From Ascidiaceihabitans sp029251465 (GTDB lineage: Bacteria; Pseudomonadota; Alphaproteobacteria; Rhodobacterales; Rhodobacteraceae), in the NCBI RefSeq assembly GCF_042932805.1, contig NZ_CP170633.1:2542001-2606000 (forward strand): a DNA stretch of 64,000 nt. Direction: 5' to 3'. Positions 34,212-43,816 of the stretch are shown here, piece by piece (the stretch's first letter is position 1; the number at the start of each line of letters is the position of its first letter). Under the pieces are notes generated by a model, which was not told the DNA's origin, did no database searches, and was given only the letters and a program-made list of their open reading frames with translations. Position numbers and translations under genes: made by a program.

Positions 34212-34598
34212 ATGGTTGCATGGGCTGACTACAAATCCGAGGCCAAGAAACGCGGCGCACTCGCGCTGGAGCTATTCGTCGCGCACAGCACACCCGCAAA
34301 AACGCCCGAAGACGTCAAAGCGGCGCTGCCCGATCACCTCGTGTATCAGGCCCGACTTGAGGCCCAGGGGCAGCTCGCGTTTGCCGGCCCGATGTCAGAC
34401 GAAACGGGCGAACACATGCAAGGCATGGGGTTGATTATCTATCGCGCAGCCAGTTTTGATGCCGCACGCGCCTTGGCCGAAGGTGACCCAATGCACAAAA
34501 GTGGGGCGCGCAGTTTCATATTGCGCCGGTGGATGATAAACGAAGGATCGCTGAACCTGTCGGTTGGACTTTCCACCAATGCCGTTAGCATGACTTAA
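34212..34598 (+). CDS. YciI-family protein
   Basis: 128 residues of the YciI/YCII fold, a small ferredoxin-like alpha-beta barrel sometimes acting as an isomerase, hydrolase or dehalogenase. The conserved His of LPDHLVYQARL and the Asp of EGDPMHKSG that form the putative site are present. It starts at ATG 34212 with GGAG 8 bases upstream. It is divergent from the catabolic operon and probably belongs to it. It is followed 20 bases later by the GntR gene. The function is a guess. Confidence 0.78.
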   Translation: MVAWADYKSEAKKRGALALELFVAHSTPAKTPEDVKAALPDHLVYQARLEAQGQLAFAGPMSDETGEHMQGMGLIIYRAASFDAARALAEGDPMHKSGARSFILRRWMINEGSLNLSVGLSTNAVSMT

Positions 34599-34618
34599 TT
34601 ATTGTAAAGGTTTGGACC

Positions 34619-35284
34619 ATGGACATGATCGATGCCCCCAGCGGCAAGGAAACTTCGGCCACACATGGTGCCTATCTTGCCTTGCGCGACATGATCTTGA
34701 CCGGCAGGCTGCCTGCGGGTCGCAAGCTAAAGATCGAGGAATTGCGCGGTCTGCTAAACACCGGTGCATCGCCTGTACGCGAAGCGCTGAGCCTGCTGAC
34801 GTCCGACATGCTTGTGGAGCGTATTGACCAGCGTGGATTTCGTGCGGCCCCGACCAGCAAAGCCAATTTCGAAGAAATCCTGGCCCTGCGCTGCTCGCTC
34901 GAGGACATGGCCCTGCGCCAATCAATTGCGAACGCGACCCCGGATTGGGAAGAGCATCTGGTGCTGACCCATCACCGCATGAAGAAAGCCGCGGGGCTCG
35001 ACACTGCGGTTTTTGAAGCGGCGCACAAGACCTTTCACATGGCCCTGCTGGCCAACAGCGGATCACCGATGCTCGCGCGGCTTTGCGACCAGCTTTATGA
35101 TCTCAACATCCGGTATCGGTATCTTGCCGCCGCCAGCAGTCGTTATCAAAACCGTGACGTTTCGATGGAACACGACGATATTCTTGAGGCGACAGTAGAG
35201 CGCGATGCCAACCGCGCCTCTGCCAGCTTGCTCAGCCATTATCGGCTGACCGGAGAGTATTTATCGCGCACTTTGGACACTTAG
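34619..35284 (+). CDS. matR: GntR-family (FCD) regulator, malonate-operon candidate
   Basis: 221 residues: winged helix-turn-helix at about 15-75 (GRKLKIEELRGLLNTGASPVREALSLL) and a C-terminal FCD ligand domain at about 90-210 with metal-binding His residues (HHRMKKAAG, HKTFHMALLANSG). It sits directly upstream of malonyl-CoA decarboxylase, where rhizobia carry matR, a GntR repressor of the malonate genes. The AATATCGATATT palindrome at 35321, between this gene and matA, is its probable operator. It could also control the divergent ring-cleavage operon. Confidence 0.78.
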   Translation: MDMIDAPSGKETSATHGAYLALRDMILTGRLPAGRKLKIEELRGLLNTGASPVREALSLLTSDMLVERIDQRGFRAAPTSKANFEEILALRCSLEDMALRQSIANATPDWEEHLVLTHHRMKKAAGLDTAVFEAAHKTFHMALLANSGSPMLARLCDQLYDLNIRYRYLAAASSRYQNRDVSMEHDDILEATVERDANRASASLLSHYRLTGEYLSRTLDT

Positions 35285-35320
35285 TGCCCATTTTGACGAT
35301 TTAAATTGATATGATATAAA

Positions 35321-35332
35321 AATATCGATATT
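35321..35332. promoter_or_regulatory. Operator-like palindrome, copy 2 (exact)
   Basis: AATATCGATATT, a perfect 12-bp palindrome in an AT-rich spacer, 36 bases before the matA start. It shares the flanking AAAATATCGATATTAAT with copy 3 at 47332. Confidence 0.6.
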
Positions 35333-35368
35333 AATTGCATCACGACTCTCTTGTAACCGGAGATGACA

Positions 35369-36667
35369 GTGCAACGAAATCGCTTCCTTGGGGACTTGCT
35401 GTCCCAGCTTCTTGTCCGGCGCGGATCGACCCGCAGCAAGGACGATACCCGTGATATTTATGAGTTATCTCAGGCGCTCCTCTCGGCTGAGGGTGAAGTG
35501 TCTGGCCTGCGGCTTGCCTCCGCTGTGATGGATCGATACGCGGCATTGAACGGCGACGAAAAGCGGGCGTTCTTTGTGTATCTCAACACCGAGCTAGAGA
35601 TCGATCCCGAGAATGTCGCCCGTCTGGCAACCCAATATTCGACGGCCCCAACGCCCGATCTGTTTCGCGATTTATGTCAAGCGGCAGAGCCCAAGCGTCA
35701 GGAATTTTTTCGCCGTTTGAACCAACCCGTCGGGGCTACGGCGGATCTGGTTTCCATGCGCGTTGATCTGTTGAAACTGTTGAAAGGCGACCCCGATCTT
35801 GCACGCACAAACCATGACTTTGTGCATCTTTTGCGCAGCTGGTTTAATCGCGGATTTCTGGTGTTACAGCAGATCAGTTGGGACACGCCCGCGCGCATTC
35901 TCGACAAAATTGTCGCCTACGAAGCCGTGCACCAGATCAACGATTGGGATGACCTGCGCCGACGCCTTTACCCCGCCGATCGCCGATGTTTCGCATTCTT
36001 CCATCCCGCCATGCCGGATGAGCCGTTGATCTTTGTCGAAGTGGCCCTGACCGAAACCATCCCGAATTCGATTGATGCAGTGCTGTCCGACAGCCGCACG
36101 CCGCTAGAGGCGGATCAGGCAAAAGTAGCCGTATTCTATTCGATCTCGAATTGCCAAAAAGGACTGACCGGCATTAGTTTTGGGAACTTGCTGATCAAGC
36201 AAGTGGTGGCGGAACTATCGTTAGAATGCCCGCAGTTAGAGGCTTTTGTCACCCTGTCCCCGATCCCCGGTTTGAACCGTTGGCTAAAAACCCAAACCGA
36301 AGATCCGGAACAGGGTGGCGCAGCACAGGCCGTGCTTGCGGCCACCGCTGATCCCGAAGACGTGCGCGCTATGGCGGCCCGATATCTCGTGACCGCCAAA
36401 CGTGGCGATGGCATGCCACTGGACCCTGTCGCCCGTTTCCATTTGGGCAACGGCGCCCAGGTTCACGACATTCACGCAAGCGCCGACACCTCGCAAAACG
36501 GCACCGCCCAATCCAGCGGCGCGATGGTCAACTACCTCTATGATTTGACGCAAACCGAACGAAACCACGAAGACTTTGCCACGGCCTCAACCATCGCAGC
36601 CTCACGATCTGTGCAGGCGCTGTCGACGGCGGCGTTGGTGACAAAACCCATGGAACCCGCGCCATGA
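35369..36667 (+). CDS. matA: Malonyl-CoA decarboxylase
   Basis: 432-residue MCD: an N-terminal helical domain (about 1-140) and a catalytic acetyltransferase-like domain with VAVFYSISNCQKGLTGISFGN and FVTLSPIPGLNRWL. It turns malonyl-CoA into acetyl-CoA and CO2. I prefer GTG 35369 since GGAG is six bases upstream; the ATG at 35363 touches that site. It overlaps matB in ATGA. It is about 30 residues shorter than rat MCD, normal for bacterial forms. Confidence 0.88.
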   Translation: MQRNRFLGDLLSQLLVRRGSTRSKDDTRDIYELSQALLSAEGEVSGLRLASAVMDRYAALNGDEKRAFFVYLNTELEIDPENVARLATQYSTAPTPDLFRDLCQAAEPKRQEFFRRLNQPVGATADLVSMRVDLLKLLKGDPDLARTNHDFVHLLRSWFNRGFLVLQQISWDTPARILDKIVAYEAVHQINDWDDLRRRLYPADRRCFAFFHPAMPDEPLIFVEVALTETIPNSIDAVLSDSRTPLEADQAKVAVFYSISNCQKGLTGISFGNLLIKQVVAELSLECPQLEAFVTLSPIPGLNRWLKTQTEDPEQGGAAQAVLAATADPEDVRAMAARYLVTAKRGDGMPLDPVARFHLGNGAQVHDIHASADTSQNGTAQSSGAMVNYLYDLTQTERNHEDFATASTIAASRSVQALSTAALVTKPMEPAP

Positions 36668-38166
36668 CCAACACGCTTTACGATGCGCTAATTGCGCCGC
36701 ATGCTGAAAACAACGCCCCGTTTTTGATCAACGACGAGGGTACGGCACTGACCTACGCGGGGTTTGTCCGCCGCGTCGCACAATTGGCCAACGTGCTGAA
36801 AAACATGGGCGTCGCGCCCGGTGACCGCATCGTTGTACAAGCACCAAAACAGACCGACACAATCGCGCTGTATGGCGCGGCGGTTCAGGCGGGTGCCGTT
36901 TATCTGCCGCTGAACACCGCCTACACCCAAGCCGAATTGTCGTATTTCCTGAATGACGCAGCACCCCGTTTGGTTGTGTGCGACAGCAAGGATGAAGCTG
37001 CCGTGACGCGTCTGTGTTCCGATCTTGGAGCCAAAGTTCTGACGCTTGGCGCGGATGGAACGGGCAGCTTGCCCACGGCCGCCGACACCGTGCCTGAGCA
37101 ATTTGACACCGTCGCGCGCGGCCCTGATGATCTTGCGGCTTTGCTCTATACGTCGGGCACGACCGGTCGATCCAAAGGCGCGATGCTGTCGCATAAAAAC
37201 CTGCTGTCAAACGCACGCGCGCTGACCAATCTGTGGGACATCACCCGCAACGACAGGCTAATCCATGCCCTGCCGATTTTCCACACGCACGGTCTGTTTG
37301 TCGCGATGAACACCAGTCTGCTGGCGGGTGCTCAGGTCCGTTTTATGGCAGCCTTTGATCAGGATGCGATTTTGGACGAGCTGCCGAATTCCACAATGTT
37401 GATGGGTGTGCCGACCTTTTATACCCGCCTGCTGGGCGACCCTCGTCTGACCAAAGACCGGTGCGCTGGCATGCGACTGTTTGTGTCCGGTTCCGCGCCG
37501 CTTTTGGCCGAAACGCACACTGCATTTACGGACCGCACCGGTCATCGCATCCTTGAGCGGTACGGGATGACCGAGACAAATATGATCACCTCGAACCCGT
37601 ATCAGGGCGAGCGGATCGAAGGCACCGTCGGCTACGCGCTGCCCGGCACAGAGGTCGAAATCACCTCGCCCGACACCGGTCAACCCGTGCCTGTCGGTGA
37701 CATTGGCATGATCGAGGTGCGCGGCGACAACGTGTTCCAAGGCTACTGGAACATGCCGGAAAAAACCACCGAAGAGTTGCGCGACAGCGGGTTTTTCATC
37801 ACCGGCGATCTGGGCATAAAATCGGCTGACGGGCGGATCAGTATCGTGGGTCGCCAAAAGGACCTGATCATTTCGGGCGGCTACAACATCTACCCCAAAG
37901 AAATCGAAGACGTGATCAATGACGTGGCAGGCGTGCTGGAAAGCGCTGTGTTTGGCGTGCCGCACCCTGACTTTGGCGAAAGCGTGCAGGCCGCCATCAT
38001 CTTTGAAAATGGGGTGACGTTGGATGGCGCAACGATTGCCCAAAAAATCGCTCCGTTGCTGGCCCGCTTCAAGCAACCACGCAACTACATTTTGCTCGAC
38101 GCGTTGCCGCGCAACAGCATGGGCAAAGTTCAAAAAAACATTTTGCGCCAAGATCATAGCCCTTGA
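36664..38166 (+). CDS. matB: Malonyl-CoA synthetase
   Basis: 500-residue AMP-forming ligase that activates malonate to malonyl-CoA. Nucleotide motif LLYTSGTTGRSKGAM is near 160, YGMTETNM near 300, TGDLG near 380 and the C-terminal catalytic lysine motif NSMGKVQK at the end. Coupled in translation to matA, so malonate is activated and decarboxylated in sequence. MatB proteins are about 500 residues, as here. Confidence 0.9.
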   Translation: MTNTLYDALIAPHAENNAPFLINDEGTALTYAGFVRRVAQLANVLKNMGVAPGDRIVVQAPKQTDTIALYGAAVQAGAVYLPLNTAYTQAELSYFLNDAAPRLVVCDSKDEAAVTRLCSDLGAKVLTLGADGTGSLPTAADTVPEQFDTVARGPDDLAALLYTSGTTGRSKGAMLSHKNLLSNARALTNLWDITRNDRLIHALPIFHTHGLFVAMNTSLLAGAQVRFMAAFDQDAILDELPNSTMLMGVPTFYTRLLGDPRLTKDRCAGMRLFVSGSAPLLAETHTAFTDRTGHRILERYGMTETNMITSNPYQGERIEGTVGYALPGTEVEITSPDTGQPVPVGDIGMIEVRGDNVFQGYWNMPEKTTEELRDSGFFITGDLGIKSADGRISIVGRQKDLIISGGYNIYPKEIEDVINDVAGVLESAVFGVPHPDFGESVQAAIIFENGVTLDGATIAQKIAPLLARFKQPRNYILLDALPRNSMGKVQKNILRQDHSP

Positions 38167-38253
38167 ATTCAACGGCTGACTTGCAATGCAAAACACGGCC
38201 TTGGGGAAAGGCAAACCAACCGGCGAAACGCCGAAAATATCTGGGAGGATAAC

Positions 38254-39282
38254 ATGAAATTTCTGAAGAACGCGACGGTTCTGGGGCTAATACTGGCAGC
38301 AACGTCAGCAACAGCGCAAGAGGTCGAAGGCCCCGCAGTCAACTGGAGCCTATCCATGTGGGGCAATCCACGGGCCTTGTCAGCGGGCATGGAGGCGATT
38401 TCAGCGCGTGTGGAAGAGGCCACAGGCGGCAATTTCAAAATCAACATCTTTTATGGCGGTCAGTTGTCCGGCGCGCGTGAAAATCTTGACGGCCTGCAAT
38501 TGAACGCCTTTGAGGGTGCCGCGATCTGCAACTTTTACCACCCCGGGAAAAACCCCGCATGGATGGTATTCTCGCTGCCGTTCTTGCCGCTCGGCGATCC
38601 GAAAGTCGATCAGTTCGTGCGTGCAAAAATGTTCGAACACCCCGCCATTGTCGCTGACATGGAACGCTGGAATGCGGTGCCGTACATGTCCGGTCTGTTA
38701 CCGCAATACGAAATTCTGGGCAAAGGTGACGCGCCAACCAACCTCGCGGATTGGAGCGGTCTGCGCGTCCGTGCCGGCGGTGGTCTGGGCAGCGCGATGG
38801 AAGTCTTGGGGGCCACCAAGCAAACATTGCCCGCGGGCGAAACATCAACCGCGTTCCAACGCGGTGCCCTTGATGCGGCCGCATTCCCCTACACTTACGC
38901 GCATGTCTCGTTTGGTATCGCGGACGAAGCCGACTGGTTCACATCGAACCTCGCGCCTGGAACGTCGGAGTGTGGGTGGGTGTTCAACAAAACCGCCTAT
39001 GATGCCCTGCCCCCGCAGTACCAAACCCTCTTGATGGATTTGCGCGGCATGGGCATGGACATTGAACAGGCCGCCTACGCCGAACAGGACGCCAAAAACC
39101 TGCCGGTGTTTCGCGATACAATGCAGGAAATCGTCTATAGCGACGCCGAGCTTGCCAAGTTTCGCGACATAGCGGGCAAGCCGGTTTGGGATGCTTGGAT
39201 CGACGCCAACAAAGACAAGTTTGACGCGCAAGGCGTGTTCGACGCGATCTTTGCGTATGCGCAAGACGCCGCAGCCCAATAG
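38254..39282 (+). CDS. matP: TRAP binding protein for malonate
   Basis: 342 residues: signal peptide (MKFLKNATVLGLILAATSATAQ) and DctP-type fold (GGNFKINIFYGGQLSGARENLDGLQLNAFEGAAI). The ligand region near LADWSGLRVRAGGGLG contains an arginine placed to bind a carboxylate. GGGAGGA precedes the ATG. It belongs to the malonate operon by position, analogous to matPQM of Sinorhizobium, where the TRAP system takes up malonate. The substrate is inferred. Confidence 0.83.
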   Translation: MKFLKNATVLGLILAATSATAQEVEGPAVNWSLSMWGNPRALSAGMEAISARVEEATGGNFKINIFYGGQLSGARENLDGLQLNAFEGAAICNFYHPGKNPAWMVFSLPFLPLGDPKVDQFVRAKMFEHPAIVADMERWNAVPYMSGLLPQYEILGKGDAPTNLADWSGLRVRAGGGLGSAMEVLGATKQTLPAGETSTAFQRGALDAAAFPYTYAHVSFGIADEADWFTSNLAPGTSECGWVFNKTAYDALPPQYQTLLMDLRGMGMDIEQAAYAEQDAKNLPVFRDTMQEIVYSDAELAKFRDIAGKPVWDAWIDANKDKFDAQGVFDAIFAYAQDAAAQ

Positions 39283-39293
39283 GGCGTGTCTTT

Positions 39294-39320
39294 GGTTCGG
39301 CCTCGATGACGGGCCGGACC
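39294..39320 (+). terminator. Attenuator hairpin between matP and matQ
   Basis: GGTTCGGCC (39294-39302) pairs with GGCCGGACC (39312-39320), 9 bp including one G-U, with no T-tract. It lies between binding-protein and permease genes. Confidence 0.5.
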
Positions 39321-39344
39321 CTCAGTACATCTTAAGGACAAGGC

Positions 39345-39980
39345 ATGGCACATCACACCAGCGCTGACGGAACCGTTTTGGGCCGCTTGCACCGCGCATT
39401 CATTCCCGTCGAAGACCTCGCCAATTTGCTCGCTGCATGCGCAATCATCATGTTGATGGTTTTGGGCGTCCTGCAAATTGTTTTGCGGACAATGTTTAAC
39501 GCGCCAATCTCAGGTTACATCGATCTTGTCGAACTTTCGATGGCCAGCATGGCGTTTTTGGGCGCTGCGTATTGCCAGCGTTTGGGCAGCCACATTCGGA
39601 TGGAACTGCTGGTTGGTCGCCTAAAGGGACGCCCGCTTTGGGCGCTCGAGGCGTTGGGCACCGCACTGGCGTTATTTATCATCGGCGTGCTGGTCTACTA
39701 CAGTTTCGGTCATTTCCTGCGCTCCTACACTTTGGGCGACACAACGATGGACGCCGAATTTCCGGTTTGGCCGTCAAAATTATTGGTGCCGATTGCCTTT
39801 TCGATCTGGTTTGTCCGGCTTGGCCTTCAGCTGGCAGGATCCCTGCGGCTGTTCATTGATCCCCGCAAAGACCCCATTGCCGTCGTCACCGCAAAAGACG
39901 TCGCGACACAGGCACAGGACGAAATTCACGAGGTCATGGGCGACGACGTCGACCTGTCGGTGTCGGAGGAACGCACATGA
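39345..39980 (+). CDS. matQ: TRAP small permease for malonate (DctQ)
   Basis: 211 residues with four membrane spans (ANLLAACAIIMLMVLGVLQI is the first) and a long acidic C-terminal tail (about 175-211). AAGGACAAGG precedes the start. Its stop overlaps the DctM start in ATGA. It forms the membrane complex with MatM. Confidence 0.83.
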   Translation: MAHHTSADGTVLGRLHRAFIPVEDLANLLAACAIIMLMVLGVLQIVLRTMFNAPISGYIDLVELSMASMAFLGAAYCQRLGSHIRMELLVGRLKGRPLWALEALGTALALFIIGVLVYYSFGHFLRSYTLGDTTMDAEFPVWPSKLLVPIAFSIWFVRLGLQLAGSLRLFIDPRKDPIAVVTAKDVATQAQDEIHEVMGDDVDLSVSEERT

Positions 39981-41332
39981 TTATCGGCATCGGTATGTCC
40001 AATCCGTTTCTGGTCGGCGTGATTACCCTGCTCTTGTTGCTGGGGCTTATTCTGATCGGCGTGCGCGTTGTTTTTGCAGCCGCAATTGTCGGGCTTTTGG
40101 GGCTGGTCGAACTGCGCGGTTGGGGGCCTGCCGCTGGCATTGTTGGCACCATTCCACACGCAAAATCCTCGACCTATGCGCTGAGCGTGCTGCCCATGTT
40201 TATCTTCATCGGTTTTCTAGCCTTTCATGCGGGCATGACGCAGCAGCTGTTTGATGCTGCGCGCAAATGGCTGGGTTGGCTGCCGGGGGGCTTGGCTATT
40301 GCCACGGTCTTTGCCACTGCCGGGTTTGCCGCGGTTTCTGGTGCGTCCACTGCGACGGCCGCCGTCTTTAGCCGTGTGGCGATCCCTGAAATGCTGAAAC
40401 ACGGTTATGACCGCAAGATGGCGGCGGGTGTTGTTGCATCGGCCGGCACGCTCGCGACCCTCATTCCGCCCTCGGCCATCTTGGTGATCTATGCAATTAT
40501 CGTTGAACAATCCGTGGGTAAACTGCTGCTGGCAGGCTTTTTACCCGGCGTCGTTTCGGCCTTTATCTACGCCGCAATCATCGTCGTTTGGGCGCTGTTG
40601 AAACCCGGGCACGCGCCGTCAGTGTCCGGCTATACGTGGGGCGAACGCATGCGCACGATCCCCGGTATTTCACCGATCTTTCTGGTCGTGATTATCATCA
40701 TGACCTCGATCTACGGCGGCTGGGCGACACCAACCGAGGCCGGTGCCTTGGGCGCGGCGATTGTCTTTGCCCTTGCGCTGGTGCGGGGCACACCGCTGTC
40801 GGCGATCAAGAATTCCTTGATGGAATCTGCCAAGTTGACGGTGATGATTTTCTCGTTGATCTGGGGCGTGTTGATTTTCGTGCGCTTCCTCGGGTTTTCT
40901 GGCATCCCCGGGGAATTCACCGAATGGGTTGTTGGCCTAGACGCAGAACCGATGACGATCATGATCTGCATCCTGCTGGCCTATGCTGTGTTGGGCATGT
41001 TTATGGACGCGATTGGCATGCTGCTGTTGACCCTGCCTGTGGTTTACCCTGCGGTCATCGCCCTTGGGTTTGATCCGATCTGGTTCGGCATTATCGTCGT
41101 CAAAATGGCCGAGATCTGCTTAATCACCCCGCCCATCGGGCTGAACTGTTTTGTGGTAAACGGGGTCAGGCCCGACATCCCGCTAGGGCAGGTTTTTCGT
41201 GGCGTGGCCTTGTTTTTCATCGCGGATGTGATCACCATCGCCGTATTGCTGATGTTCCCCGAGATCGTCACATGGCTTCCCAACTTCGAGTTTGACGTTT
41301 GGTGGGCAGGCCTTTGGGCCGTCAATTCATAA
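39977..41332 (+). CDS. matM: TRAP large permease for malonate (DctM)
   Basis: 451 residues, about 12 spans, with AAVSGASTATAAVFSRVAIPEM, GTLATLIPPSAILVIYAI and LITPPIGLNCFVVNGVRPD. These are the DctM hallmarks. It completes the malonate import and activation operon, taking matP cargo across the inner membrane with sodium. Confidence 0.87.
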   Translation: MIIGIGMSNPFLVGVITLLLLLGLILIGVRVVFAAAIVGLLGLVELRGWGPAAGIVGTIPHAKSSTYALSVLPMFIFIGFLAFHAGMTQQLFDAARKWLGWLPGGLAIATVFATAGFAAVSGASTATAAVFSRVAIPEMLKHGYDRKMAAGVVASAGTLATLIPPSAILVIYAIIVEQSVGKLLLAGFLPGVVSAFIYAAIIVVWALLKPGHAPSVSGYTWGERMRTIPGISPIFLVVIIIMTSIYGGWATPTEAGALGAAIVFALALVRGTPLSAIKNSLMESAKLTVMIFSLIWGVLIFVRFLGFSGIPGEFTEWVVGLDAEPMTIMICILLAYAVLGMFMDAIGMLLLTLPVVYPAVIALGFDPIWFGIIVVKMAEICLITPPIGLNCFVVNGVRPDIPLGQVFRGVALFFIADVITIAVLLMFPEIVTWLPNFEFDVWWAGLWAVNS

Positions 41333-41343
41333 GGAACACTGCC

Positions 41344-41841
41344 ATGCGCTTGCAAACATCGCTCCCCTTGGACAAAGCCAACCTGATCGTCGCGCAGGCT
41401 CTGGTGTTGGGGCGCAAAGCTGGATTGCTGCCGCTCACGGTTGTGGTTCTGGATGCGGGGGGCAAAATGGTCGCGATGCAATCCGAGGACGGCTCTGGCC
41501 TCATTCGTTTCGAGATCGCGTTTGGCAAGGCCTACGGCGCACTTGGCATGGGAATATCTAGTCGACTGATCCGCGACCGATTGTCGGAACGCCCAACATT
41601 TCAAGCCGCGCTTGCCACAGCGTCAGATGGGCGATTGATCCCGGTTCCGGGCGGCGTTTTGGTGGAAACTGCAGACGGGATAACGCTGGGCGCTGTCGGC
41701 ATCAGTGGCGACACATCCGACAAGGATGAATACTGCGCGATCGACGCCGTCAAAACCGCAGGCTTGGTCCCGGAACCGGCAGACCCTGCCCCAGATTGGA
41801 AGACATCGTCCCTGTCAGATCACTACCCGGCATCCACATAA
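41344..41841 (+). CDS. GlcG/HbpS-like protein (DUF336)
   Basis: 165 residues of the GlcG/HbpS family. Characteristic segments are VLDAGGKMVAMQSEDG, AFGKAYGALGMGISS and VPGGVLVETADGITLGAVGISG. Relatives bind heme or cobalamin-adenosyl groups or sit beside glycolate and diol operons with no known role. Start MRLQTSLP has AAGGAA upstream and follows matM by 11 bases, so it is probably the last gene of that operon. Its 3' end overlaps the convergent cupin gene by 19 bases. Confidence 0.78.
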   Translation: MRLQTSLPLDKANLIVAQALVLGRKAGLLPLTVVVLDAGGKMVAMQSEDGSGLIRFEIAFGKAYGALGMGISSRLIRDRLSERPTFQAALATASDGRLIPVPGGVLVETADGITLGAVGISGDTSDKDEYCAIDAVKTAGLVPEPADPAPDWKTSSLSDHYPAST

Positions 41842-42398
41842 ACCGGATGATCGATATGGCGATGGGTCATCTGAAGCCGAGGCAGCTCAGCGTCCGCCGG
41901 ATCAACCAGCGTGAACGTGGATTTCCCCTCGTACTGCGGCGGCACAACCATGCAGCGCACAAAGCTGGTGACACCTGTGCTTTGCAGCGCGACCGCACGC
42001 ACAGGCGTGTCCGCAGGTTCGAACCAATGGTCGCCTTGCGAAATACGCCGCGCATCAGAACCGGCTTCGATTTGCAGCGCACCACGGGTCAAAACCCGAA
42101 ATCCCGCAGCGGTGTGCGTGTGATGGTGGGCGATGGCCCCAACCGGAAAACAGACCTCGTCGATGCGCAACAAAGCCGGACCAGCAGGCAGCAAAATCGG
42201 ATGTGTCGCGATGACATCCGCGCCGTGCAGCGCCGTTTTCGACAAACCGAAAACCAAATCCGCATCGACCACCTTGCCGATGTACACTTGACCCGCTGGA
42301 TGCGTCGTGCCGCCGTTTGGCAAAGCGACCCAACTGAGGGCGCATTCAAGCGCGGCATTTGGTGCGATTTGCGGACCTTTGGCAATAGTCAAAAACAT
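41823..42398 (-). CDS. Cupin-domain protein
   Basis: 191 residues containing a two-part beta-barrel. The metal-site motif is AIAHHHTHTAAGFRVLTRG near residues 96-113, with three or four histidines. No enzyme family is recognised. It starts at MFLTIAKG (42398). It lies convergent with the DUF336 gene and divergent from the membrane protein at 42452, which might be its partner. Confidence 0.7.
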   Translation of the reverse strand: MFLTIAKGPQIAPNAALECALSWVALPNGGTTHPAGQVYIGKVVDADLVFGLSKTALHGADVIATHPILLPAGPALLRIDEVCFPVGAIAHHHTHTAAGFRVLTRGALQIEAGSDARRISQGDHWFEPADTPVRAVALQSTGVTSFVRCMVVPPQYEGKSTFTLVDPADAELPRLQMTHRHIDHPVYVDAG

Positions 42399-42451
42399 AG
42401 GCTGGCCTCTTGGGTTTATCGCGAACACTTTAGCATAATTGATGCTGTCCG

Positions 42452-43816
42452 ATGAAGACATCCCTGCCCTTAACGCTGATTGCTTTGTCAGCTGGCGTGT
42501 TGTGGGCGAACACTTTGGGCGGGGTGTTCGCGGCGCAGATTGTGCGCATCTTGTTTTGCCTGCTGTGCATCTTGGGCCTTGCCACCCGTTCGATCCGCGA
42601 GACGATTTTACTGGGTGTTGCAATAGCTCTGGCCCTGTTGGTTCTCGCCAAACCCCAAGGCTATTCGGCCCTGTTGATCGCACTGGACCTTGCCGCGTAT
42701 TTTGCCGCGTTTATCGTGCTGCTGACCGCGTTGAAAATTGCCGCAGAACGATCACAATCCGTGCTAAAGGTCGGCCGCTATTTGATCGGGCAGCCGACGG
42801 GGCGGCGTTTTCTTGCAACGGCCACGGGCGGGCACATCCTTGGTGTGTTCCTGAATTTCGGGGCCGTCAGCCTGATGGCTCCGCTTATTCAATCGGCGAC
42901 CAAACACCTTGACGGCAGCACTGATCCGGATTTGGAACGCCGCCAATTGTCGGCCTTGATGCGCGGATTTGCGTGGATTTTGTTGTGGGCACCCACCACG
43001 TTGACCCAAGCGGTTCTGCTGACGTTGTTTACCGAAATTGACCTGACGCGGATCGTGTTGATCGGGACGGCAACCTCCGTTCTGATGATGGTCATCGGCT
43101 ATCTTTATGACCGTTTCGAGTGGCGAAACCTACCGGTGCGCGTCGATCCAACTGCGCCCGATTGCCCGCGTCGATCGCTGCTTGTGCTTGGCTCTGTTTG
43201 TGTGTTGTTGATTGGGGCAGTTGCCACCTTGCAGATGGCGATGGGGTATTCGACGGCGTTGTCCTTGATGTTTGTCGCGCCTGTCATCACGCTTGTTTGG
43301 TTCGTGCTACAAAAGCCGGATGACATCACGTTGCCGGCGCAATGCGCGCGGTTTTGGCCTGCATTCACAACCAACGCGCCGGGGCTTGCCCGCAGTGCAA
43401 TGGCGTTGGGGTTATCCGGATTTATCGGCCGAATTCTGGCCGAGGTTTTGCCTGTCGCCGCGATCACCGCGCAGCTGGATCTGAGCGTCCTGCCCGGTTG
43501 GGTTTTCCTTGCTGCATTGCCGGTTCTGATCACGCTGGGCGGTCAAATTGCGCTTAGTCCGATCATTCTTGTGGTGTTTATCGGGCAAGCGATCCAGACC
43601 ATGCCCGCCCTGCCTGCCGATCCGACAAACATCGTTTTTGCGCTGAGTGCGGGGTGGGCGATCAGCATGTTCGCATCGCCGAACGCAACGGCCACGCTGC
43701 TGATTTCGGCGACGTCAAACATTCCGCCGACAACGCTGACTTGGCGATGGAATTTACGGTACGCCGCGATCTGCTATCTGGTGCTGGTCGCGATCTTTGT
43801 GGGGCTAGAGGCCTAG
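42452..43816 (+). CDS. Unassigned multi-span membrane protein (possible transporter)
   Basis: 454 residues, about 12 hydrophobic segments, no signal peptide beyond the first span. The internal order suggests two halves of six spans: GHILGVFLNFGAVSLMAPLIQ in the first and GGQIALSPIILVVFIGQAI in the second, each a small-residue break typical of ion-transporter-superfamily hairpins. I cannot place it in a named family. Ends overlap the convergent cupin gene by 4 bases. A carboxylate permease is a reasonable guess. Confidence 0.7.
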   Translation: MKTSLPLTLIALSAGVLWANTLGGVFAAQIVRILFCLLCILGLATRSIRETILLGVAIALALLVLAKPQGYSALLIALDLAAYFAAFIVLLTALKIAAERSQSVLKVGRYLIGQPTGRRFLATATGGHILGVFLNFGAVSLMAPLIQSATKHLDGSTDPDLERRQLSALMRGFAWILLWAPTTLTQAVLLTLFTEIDLTRIVLIGTATSVLMMVIGYLYDRFEWRNLPVRVDPTAPDCPRRSLLVLGSVCVLLIGAVATLQMAMGYSTALSLMFVAPVITLVWFVLQKPDDITLPAQCARFWPAFTTNAPGLARSAMALGLSGFIGRILAEVLPVAAITAQLDLSVLPGWVFLAALPVLITLGGQIALSPIILVVFIGQAIQTMPALPADPTNIVFALSAGWAISMFASPNATATLLISATSNIPPTTLTWRWNLRYAAICYLVLVAIFVGLEA

